Shown here piece after piece: positions 57,233 to 64,000 of a DNA stretch of 64,000 nucleotides; the stretch's first letter is position 1, and each line of letters begins with the position of its first letter. Under the pieces are notes generated by a model. The model ran no database searches. It had not been told where the DNA came from and was given only the letters and a program-made list of their open reading frames with translations. This DNA comes from Macrosoma leucophasiata (taxonomy: Eukaryota; Arthropoda; Insecta; Lepidoptera; Hedylidae). The DNA lies in assembly GCA_036365455.1 (NCBI GenBank), contig JAWQUS010000007.1:23514001-23578000 (forward strand). The letters run 5' to 3'. Position numbers and translations under genes: made by a program.

Positions 57233-60200
57233 GTAAGTCGAAATACTGGCAAAGTCTTAATTATCTAAGTCTATTTATTTGTTCACGGCAAACTTAATTC
57301 TGTCAAGACTTTTTTTTGTATTCTGCTAAGCTCAGCAATCTGTTTTGCCACATTTACCTGTTTCCTCGTCTGATAGTCGTCTGGATTTGTGGTTTGAGCT
57401 GTGATTGAGAGTCCATTGACCTCTGTGATTATTTTGTTAGGAATCTGTACTGTAAGGTTGGGACACTTCCTTCAGTCTTGTGTAAGTACTGTTTTCTTTT
57501 AATGTAATGAAGTTGGCAAACAAGCATGCAGCTCACATTGATGTTAAGTGTTTGCTGCAGCCTATAGACATTTACATAAAAACCAGAGATTTCTTTCCTG
57601 ATAAGTCTTTCCACTGATAACTTTCTCCACCAATCCGCATTGGAGCAGTGTGGTGGAGTAAGCTCCAGGCCTCCTCCCAAAAAGTAGAGAGACTCGTGCC
57701 CAGCAGTGGGACATATCAATGGTTGGCATTATTAAGTCTTTCCATGGGTAACATTTACAAACAAATGTCATAAGTTAGGCGTAGTCATCATCATTATCAT
57801 CATTTTAGCTGAAAACATCCACTGCTGGCGGAAGTCTTCATAAATTACGTCACATTTGACAACACACCCCCTCCCCCTCCTCCCAGATTGCGAACATATT
57901 TTATGAACTGTAGCTGTACAAAATCCTCCCCAAAAATTATATAGGTAATAAAACAAATTGTATTTCTTTACTATTATCAATAAGTAAAAGAATCTCAGTT
58001 TTATAATATTGTTATTTTATTCATAGTTTTCTACTTTTCAGGAAGTATCGCATGTAAACAATATTGTTCCGAAAAGTGATATAAAACTAAAAGCCCCAAA
58101 AAATGTAAGCGACATCATACAAAAGTTACGACAGGACAGGAAAACTCATTCAACGGATAATCGTTATGAAATTGTCAATTGCAGCCGGGGAATAAAAGAA
58201 AGTGATGAGAATTTGTTTCATTTGGTTGATATACAAAAGAAAGATGATGAGAAACATGATGCAGAATATATCTACGATATTTACACAGCAGCCAAGAAAG
58301 ATATTTATGATAGTGATATCATAGACAACTTGATTAGGTAGGTCATTTTAAAATAGTTTTTTATAAAGATTAATTTATCTAAAAATGAAAATGAAGCGCA
58401 CATGGCTCCGGGGCTGGTGTAGATCGTAAATGATCAACTCTGTTAAGCGATTCGGGGAAGCGTGGGTGTGTGATGGGTGACCACTAGTGGGAAATTAAAA
58501 TGCGCGTTTCCGTGTTTCGGAGGGCACGTTAAGCCGTCGGTCCTGGTTGCTATCGATAGATAGCAGTAGTTACACCTTGTCGGATGTCTTATGGGTGGTT
58601 TGAAAACATCCGACAGCAAGTTGGCTTCTAACCCATATATCCAACAACATGCATTAGAGCAGTGTGGTAGAGTAAGCTCCAGGTCTCCCCCCAAAAAGGG
58701 GAGAGACTCGGGCCCAGCAGTGGGATGTTGCCATTATAAATCTATTAATGGACACAATCGGAACAATCATAAACTCCTATCACAATTTTCTGTAATTTTG
58801 GACCTAAGTTACGAAATATATAATATATTTTTTAATACATTAAGAAGCTCTGCATGCAATTCACATGGATATTAAATCATGACTGCAGCCTATAGACATC
58901 TACACAAAAACCAGAGCTCAAATGCAGATGCATTATATCCCTGAGCCCTTAATTCTTATGTCTCTGTGATAGTTATGGGGCGTTGGCCATACATTACCAT
59001 CTAACTGGAACATGATAGTGCTGAACACTACCATTTGGCGGCAGATAGATTAGGAATGTGGTGGTACCTAAGCCCTCAAATCCCTACTTTAGAGTAGGGA
59101 TTTGAGGGACACTACCTCCAGTAAGAATAAATTTAACATTTGATGATTAAGCCTGAGTTGCACCACATCATTTGTTAAAGTTAAGGTTATTGTTACATTT
59201 CACATCCTTCTCTAACTTAAGGAAATCTGTTAAAGTTAGAGAAGGATGTGAAATGTTACAATAACTTAGTAATTTCTTTAGGAATAAAATAATATGATAC
59301 TTTAATCACATGTATGAAAATTTAACTTTCCAGTATAGAAAACATTCAAACTGAGTTGATATATGACCAAGGTGACATTCCAACATCGGATGAAGATGAG
59401 GATGATGATTCCAATGATGAGAACAACTGGAGGAACGACTATCCGGACTCCGAACCCAGCAGCATAGATGAAGAGGATATGATGAGGGCCATGCAGAGGT
59501 GTAACATAGGTTAATATTGTCATGATAAACTAGATTGATTTATATTAACTTATGCTTGCTCTGCTACAACTAAGCCAGTGAAGTAGTCAGATCAAATTTA
59601 AACATAAAGCGTACCTAATTTATATCTCTTAGACAACATTGATAGTTACAAATTATTACCTCAGGCGGGTTTGAACCCGTGACGACAGGGATCTCTAGTC
59701 CAGCCTCTTTCCCGGCTGAGCTACTGAAGTTCACACTCAATTGTCGAATTTTTCCTTCACATGTATTGCATTGCCTTGCAGTGACAATCTATACAAATAA
59801 ATAAAATTGGAGTGTCTGTTTCGCTTATTACTAAATGCATATGTATACACGGTAAATGTACCAAAACAACATTTTTTACAATTTTTGTCTGTCTGTATGT
59901 TCCTGCTAATATCGGGAACGACTGGACCGATTTTGACGGAACTTTCACTAGCAGATAGCTTATGTAATAAGGAGTAACTTAGGCTACTTTTATACTAGCT
60001 GCGCCCACGACTTTGTCCGGATAGATACTGTACAATCACAAATTCTCACGCGAACGAAGTCACAGGCACAGCTTGTAAAAAAATCTATATCTTTTCACAG
60101 ATGACGATCTTTCGAGCGACACAGGCGAGGACAAAATATACGACGATCCACCAGACCTGTTTAACGAGGATGTCAAACGATATGGCGAGGCATACGCTAA

Positions 60201-60828
60201 ATACAAGGCTCGGGTGGTGGCAGAAACAGACCCCAGCAATCTCAATGACAGCAAGAATCTTGTGCATTGTATTAAAATCAAGGAATTGGATGAAGAATCT
60301 GTGGAGGGATATAAGGTGTGTATTTTTGACCATACAGAAGATTATTGTAAATTTCGTTCTAGAACAGCGTTTTTAAAATCATAAAGACCGTTTAGAAGGG
60401 ACAAGCTATACAACAAATCGGTTGTTGAAAGAGATCTATCTCTTTTTAATAGCCACCATCAAAACGTTTTAGCCGGCGGATTGTGGGTGTTTTCATGTAT
60501 GCTTAAATGCCTGCATTTACCTCTTTGCTTATCACTTTCATAAATATAGGCGTGAAGTTACGTTTGTTTTTTTTTTATTCGTATTTCTTGTAATATTTGT
60601 TCTAGTTATTATGATGTATTTTTATCACATAGAGTGACAGTAGTAGTATATTGGGAAAAGTGTGTATTCAGCAATTGAAAATTTGAAATAACAATTGCTG
60701 TGAATTTAAATTGATTATATTTTTAGGGTGACAGCGACGACGGTTTCTACTACGGACAGGAGGAAGATTCCGAACAGTTCCGGGAGCAATACGAGCAGGA
60801 ATCATCAGATGAGTACAGTCCGGACTGA
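57089..60828 (+). CDS. Iwr1 / SLC7A6OS homologue, RNA polymerase II nuclear import factor, complete, 5 exons
   Basis: Iwr1 binds assembled RNA polymerase II and carries it into the nucleus with importin. Joined exons give 307 residues, close to the human length of about 309. The N-terminus MASTVLRVKRRLADNPQDAL matches the family's conserved basic start. The middle holds a Lys/Asp-rich region, and the Iwr1 signature ENNWRNDYPDSE lies at about 176-187. The C-terminus is very acidic (DSDDGFYYGQEEDSEQFREQ). Exon phases are 0, 2, 1, 0 with GT-AG sites. The start ATG at 57089 has no upstream in-frame alternative that fits the family. It is divergent from MED15 and convergent with the TRIM45-like gene. 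Confidence 0.92.
57233..58041 (+). other. Iwr1 intron 1
   Basis: Family A (-) 57505-57595 and family H 57596-57725; ends TACTTTTCAG. Confidence 0.8.
58042..58337 (+). CDS. Iwr1 exon 2
   Basis: EVSHVNNIVPKSDIKLKAP to DIYDSDIIDNLI; ends AG|GTAGGT, joined to T for Ser. Confidence 0.92.
58590..59080 (+). repeat. Arm of a 0.5-kb inverted duplication (partner 51150-51655)
   Basis: Same composite as in MED15 intron 1, including the unique AT-rich spacer. Confidence 0.9.
59073..59108. repeat. Perfect hairpin, 16-bp arms, 4-nt loop
   Basis: CCCTCAAATCCCTACT-TTAG-AGTAGGGATTTGAGGG, at the hairpin position of a family A element. Confidence 0.97.
59150..59275. mobile_element. Family E MITE
   Basis: TTAAGCCTGAGTTGCACCA left end and AAGTTAGAGAAGGATGTG inner arms; the right end is degraded. 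Confidence 0.75.
59334..59500 (+). CDS. Iwr1 exon 3
   Basis: IENIQTELIYDQGDIPTSDE to EDMMRAMQR; carries NNWRNDYPDSE. The donor T|GTAACA at 59501 keeps phase; GAG|GTGTAA two bases earlier would not. Confidence 0.85.
59501..60100 (+). other. Iwr1 intron 3
   Basis: T1 tRNA-like SINE on the minus strand (59655-59775) and a CTAGCTG-type repeat (59795-60075). Confidence 0.8.
59655..59775 (-). mobile_element. Dispersed T1 tRNA-like SINE
   Basis: The minus strand shares GTGAAGGAAAAATTCGACAA with the leader of the array at 1-1433, then CTTCAGTAGCTCAG and B box GGTTCAAACCC. Confidence 0.8.
60101..60315 (+). CDS. Iwr1 exon 4
   Basis: DDLSSDTGEDKIYDDPPDLF, YGEAYAKYKARVVAETD to EESVEGYK; donor GTGTGT. 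Confidence 0.92.
60316..60726 (+). other. Iwr1 intron 4
   Basis: Contains a T3 SINE remnant near 60470-60560 (ATAGGCGTGAAGTTACGTTT). Confidence 0.7.
60727..60828 (+). CDS. Iwr1 exon 5 (terminal)
   Basis: GDSDDGFYYGQEEDSEQFRE to SSDEYSPD-stop; acidic tail. Confidence 0.93.
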   Translation, partial: GDSDDGFYYGQEEDSEQFREQYEQESSDEYSPD

Positions 60829-61261
60829 ACTTGTAAAATCTGATTATAGTGTTACGTTATTGTTAAGGTTCAAGTGATATTCTCGAGGAGCATTTTGTTA
60901 CAATATTATTGAATACCAACTTGTTTTAGAATACAGTGGTATATAAAATTAATTTGGTCTCTTTTTTATCATCTCCCATTAAAAGAATAGCAGAAGGCTG
61001 GGAATAAGTGTGGAATGTGTGCTAATCGAATGCATATACGGAAGAGAAAATCCCCCTTTGGGTGGTGTATTATGTTCCTCTTATCAAAATAGATTTCTAG
61101 ATCCTCTTATATTATGGCGTCAATACGTGACGACCCCACCAACGCAGAAGAAAATTCTTCCATAAGTGCGGTCAGTCAGATACCTATTGGAAATGTTTGC
61201 CTCGAACAGGCAAATAAAACAAATACAGATTTGGAGAAACATTTATTAGGTAGTAGGTCTT
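60829..61261. other. Convergent gap between Iwr1 and the TRIM45-like gene
   Basis: No canonical AATAAA is seen near the Iwr1 stop. A family C trace (CGTGACGACCCCACCAACGC, AAAATTCTTCC) spans 61110-61170. Confidence 0.5.
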
Positions 61262-61401
61262 CTACAAAGAGAACTGGTAGAGGGTATCCCGTGCGGGCGG
61301 CGGCTGGGGCGGCGCGCGGGCGCAGGGCGAGGCGCGCGCCGTGCTGCCGCAGCAGGACCAGTGGCGCGCGCCCGGCCACCCCGCGTGCCCGTGCCCGCAA
61401 C
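61262..61401 (-). CDS. TRIM45-like terminal exon
   Basis: Acceptor GTGTGTCAG; CGHGHAGWPGARHWSCCGST to ARDTLYQFSL-stop, 45 residues. Several Cys/His residues could bind zinc. Confidence 0.78.
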
Positions 61402-63383
61402 CTGACACACACCAAATCTCATTAGCGCATCCCACCAACCGAGGCCTGATCCTCGTTACACAATAATCACCAAACCGCAATTGGATCTGTTGAGTACATC
61501 TTTCACTAATAATCCGGCTCGAAGGACCACAATATATCTACATACACTACATTTATGTCATGAAAATCTAAAGTTAATTATCCGGCTCGAAGGACCAAAA
61601 TATACATATGCTACATTTATGTCATGGAAAATCTAAAATCTGTCCCGACGGCTTAAACTACTGAGTACTAGCAGTTTAAGCCTGAAGACTCCCAGTGAGT
61701 GATATATATTTCTTAAACTTACATTAACACTACCTGGTACTTCGTTATCCGATAGGATAAGCCAACTAACCCTTATATCCCTTGCCCATGGATGAGCCGC
61801 ACCCGCAAGACGCATCCCGGCGGCCGCCCGACGAGCAAAACGCGCAGCAATGGAACTTGCCCGTGTGGGCTCTGCTAACCCGTGCCGCCATTGGAAATGG
61901 ACTACCCTGTAACCGTAACATTACTTTGTCAAGATCTTCTCGGCTTAATTAATAAATCCTAATAAGGTACTGTGCCTTATTAGGATATTTTAATTAAGCC
62001 GAGAGTAGGAAGAAAATGTCTTCAAGCAAGACTCGAACGGCCCTACGAGCAATATGCGTTGCATTAGGCTCTGCTAACTTGTGCCGCAATTGAAAATGGG
62101 CTGCACTGTAACGAGATACCTTGTCAATTTTGTCATGCTCAAATTTACAGATTGTCGGCGTTACGGTTTCATAAAATGTTTTTATATACTTATGATTTGG
62201 GTGATTCTAAGAAAAGTTTGACCTTGACGGTCGTGTCGTGTAGTGTGACGGCCAGCAGGTAGGCGCCGGGGCTGGCGGGCGTCAGCTGCAACAGGAAGGT
62301 GTGTGTGCGTGTGTGTGGGGGGGAGGAGGGTGACCTTGACGGGCGTGTCGTGTAGTGTGACGGCCAGCAGGTAGGCGCCGGGGCTGGCGGGCGTCAGCTG
62401 CAACAGGAAGGTGTGTGTGCGTGTGTGTGGGGGGGAGGAAGGTGACCTTGACGGGCTTGTCGTGTAGTGTGACGGCCAGCAGGTAGGCGCCGGGGCTGGC
62501 GGGCGTCAGCTGCAACAGGAAGGTGTGTGTGCGTGTGTGTGGGGGGGAGGAAGGTGACCTTGACGGGCGTGTCGTGTAGTGTGACGGCCAGCAGGTAGGC
62601 GCCGGGGCTGGCGGGCGTCAGCTGCAACAGGAAGGTGTGTGTGCGTGTGTGTGGGGGGGAGGAGGGTGACCTTGACGGGCGTGTCGTGTAGTGTGACGGC
62701 CAGCAGGTAGGCGCCGGGGCTGGCGGGCGTCAGCTGCAACAGGAAGGTGTGTGTGTGTGTGTGTGGGGGGGAGGAAGGTGACCTTGACGGGCGTGTCGTG
62801 TAGTGTGACGGCCAGCAGGTAGGCGCCGGGGCTGGCGGGCGTCAGCTGCAACAGGAAGGTGTGTGTGCGTGTGTGTGGGGGGGAGGAAGGTGACCTTGAC
62901 GGGCGTGTCGTGTAGTGTGACGGCCAGCAGGTAGGCGCCGGGGCTGGCGGGCGTCAGCTGCAACAGGAAGGTGTGTGTGCGTGTGTGTGGGGGGGAGGAA
63001 GGTGACCTTGACGGGCGTGTCGTGTAGTGTGACGGCCAGCAGGTAGGCGCCGGGGCTGGCGGGCGTCAGCTGCAACAGGAAGGTGTGTGTGCGTGTGTGT
63101 GGGGGGGAGGAAGGTGACCTTGACGAGCGTGTCGTGTAGTGTGACGGCCAGCAGGTAGGCGCCGGGGCTGGCGGGCGTCAGCTGCAACAGGAAGGTGTGT
63201 GTGCGTGTGTGTGGGGGGGAGGAAGGTGACCTTGACGGGCGTGTCGTGTAGTGTGACGGCCAGCAGGTAGGCGCCGGGGCTGGCGGGCGTCAGCTGCAGC
63301 AGGAAGGTTCCATCGCCGCGGTCCACGACGCGTGCGCTGGCAGGTCGAGCGCTCGAATCGCGACGCCGGTAGTAGGCGCATAC
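61262..63383 (-). CDS. TRIM45-like protein, 3' exons (filamin repeat and C-terminus)
   Basis: TRIM45 is a RING/B-box protein with a filamin-type Ig domain, a probable E3 ligase. Three exons join in phase: exon X (63383 to 63231) encodes YYRRRDSSARPASARVVDRG, DGTFLLQLTPASPGAYLLAV, TLHDTPVK; exon Y gives GSPFPMAARV (the filamin GSPF signature) and FHCCAFCSSGGRRDASCGCG; exon Z gives CGHGHAGWPGARHWSCCGS and ends LYQFSL-stop. The Cys/His-rich tail (FHCC..C, GCGHGH, HWSCCG) is what I associate with TRIM45, from memory of the family. RING, B-boxes and coiled coil should lie above 64000. Exon X is embedded in a 112-bp tandem array, so its real donor is uncertain. Confidence 0.75.
61507..61640. repeat. 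Direct duplication in the intron
   Basis: ATCCGGCTCGAAGGACCA and ACATTTATGTCATG recur about 68 bp apart. Confidence 0.85.
61771..61906 (-). CDS. TRIM45-like penultimate exon
   Basis: Acceptor GGTTACAG, GSPFPMAARVSRAHTGKFHC then CAFCSSGGRRDASCGCG, 45 codons plus one base. Donor G|GTTAGT; the extra G completes Gly with the next exon. Confidence 0.78.
61938..62004. repeat. Inverted repeat, 30-bp arms, 7-nt loop
   Basis: Arms 61938-61967 and 61975-62004 with two mismatches, AT-rich core. It lies between an exon and that exon's decayed duplicate. Confidence 0.93.
62064..62105 (-). pseudogene. Decayed duplicate of the TRIM45-like penultimate exon
   Basis: Keeps an acceptor (ACTGTAACG complement) and reads CSPFSIAAQVSRA before TAA, against GSPFPMAARVSRA in the real exon. 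Confidence 0.8.
62219..63312 (-). repeat. 112-bp tandem array over the filamin exon donor, about 10 copies
   Basis: Each unit contains the exon end (QLTPASPGAYLLAVTLHDTPVK), a GTCACC donor, a C-rich and CA-repeat stretch, and CTTCCTGTTGCAG. Units are nearly identical. 112 is not a multiple of 3, so read-through changes frame. ACCTTCCT occurs in both the exon and the intron start, a likely seed for the duplication. Confidence 0.97.
63231..63383 (-). CDS. TRIM45-like filamin exon, shortest reading
   Basis: 51 codons in phase 0-0 from acceptor ACCAACAG to the first GTCACC donor. The equivalent donor at the far end of the array (GTCAAA at about 62226) may be the ancestral one. Confidence 0.6.
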
Positions 63384-64000
63384 CTGTTGGTATTAAACAA
63401 GAAATGTGGTTTCTGTAGTAAGATATCCTCCTATTGGGGATTCCTCCATTTATCCTCCATTTACCGTTGATGGTGTTGATGGTATTGACACCTTACTGAA
63501 GATGAATTTAAAAAATATAATGATGTGCGCACTCCCTTATTCAAAATTATTAACACAAAGGGAAAATAACTCTATATATTATTTGAACTAGCTGCTGCCC
63601 GCAACGTCGTCTGCGTGAAGGCAGTACAGCACCAAACATACCTAAGATGCCAATGTCGCTTTAGCATTATAAACAAACAACTTTTAAAATAGTATTAAAT
63701 TAAAACTATAAGTTTTTTTGCAAGCGAAGCAAGAGAAGGGAGTCATATGGGAATCCTGCTGAGTTCAGTCATAAGATGTGACTGAAGAAAATAGAAAAAA
63801 TAATGCAGAAATATATTCCCGGACACAAAAGAGTCAAATACGTACAAAGGTATCAAACCCTACGACACTTTCCTATAAACTACGTTGGTAGTTATTCTGC
63901 CGGGAGCCAAAATGATTTACATTTTGGCTCCCGGCAGGGTCAGGACTGGTGACGCGGTAGCAAGCGACGTACAGTTGCCCGTGTGAGAAGCAACTCGTCC
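63384..64000 (-). other. TRIM45-like intron or flank
   Basis: 63586-63745 is a CTAGCTG-type dispersed repeat, and 63897-63937 is a perfect 18-bp-arm hairpin. No further exon recognised. Confidence 0.6.
63897..63937. repeat. Perfect hairpin, 18-bp arms, 5-nt loop
   Basis: CTGCCGGGAGCCAAAATG pairs with CATTTTGGCTCCCGGCAG around ATTTA. Confidence 0.97.

Larger units (their letters stand above)
58338..59333 (+). other. Iwr1 intron 2, repeat-filled
   Basis: Family H 58395-58735, the inverted composite 58590-59080, family A (-) to 59120 with a 16-bp hairpin, and a family E MITE 59150-59275. Confidence 0.85.

Noticed and set aside
62182..63326. Nine separate 77-codon proteins
   Set aside because: Frame products of the 112-bp array; only the exon part is meaningful.

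Overview
The window looks like nuclear DNA of a moth or butterfly (Lepidoptera). It is AT-rich and intron-containing, and it is dense in short dispersed elements of types typical of lepidopteran genomes: tRNA-headed SINE-like repeats, foldback MITEs with TA or TWA target duplications, decayed RTE-type LINE 3' ends, the AGGGTTCCGTA repeat, and repeats ending in CTAGCTG next to a GCGACTTCGT-like motif. There is no bacterial-type gene organisation. The genus cannot be named from sequence alone.

Layout. 1-1433 is a tandem array (305 bp unit, 4.7 copies) in which each unit carries a tRNA-like RNA polymerase III cassette. 1434-27785 has no gene I recognise: it is an accessory landscape of repeats, LINE fragments, a perfect 46-bp-arm palindrome (12271-12367) and several CpG-rich single-copy blocks that may regulate the gene downstream. 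27786-30663 (+) holds two 3' exons of u-shaped/FOG, with nine zinc fingers and a PLDLS CtBP-binding motif; its N-terminal exon(s) are not visible. 30664-39889 is again repeats. 39890-52904 (-) is a complete Mediator subunit MED15 gene in 11 phase-compatible exons (721 aa). 52905-57088 separates MED15 from a divergent neighbour and contains a hAT-like element with an 8-bp target duplication and a LINE reverse-transcriptase fragment. 57089-60828 (+) is a complete five-exon Iwr1/SLC7A6OS gene (307 aa). 61262-63383 (-) is the 3' part of a TRIM45-like gene (filamin-type repeat plus Cys/His-rich C-terminus), tail to tail with Iwr1.

Functions. U-shaped is a GATA-factor cofactor, MED15 is a Mediator tail subunit, Iwr1 is an RNA polymerase II nuclear import factor, and TRIM45-like is a probable E3 ligase. 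Three of the four act around RNA polymerase II transcription, but nothing indicates co-regulation, so I treat this as ordinary neighbourhood.

Most unusual observation. Both MED15 and TRIM45 show repeated local tandem duplication of exon-edge segments that include splice sites: a 72-bp in-frame triplication of the MED15 exon 5 donor, relic copies of the MED15 exon 10 donor, a 112-bp, roughly ten-copy array over the TRIM45 filamin exon donor, and a decayed duplicate of the following TRIM45 exon's acceptor. Exon joins were derived by hand from splice consensus, phase and family resemblance; no alignments or transcript data were available.
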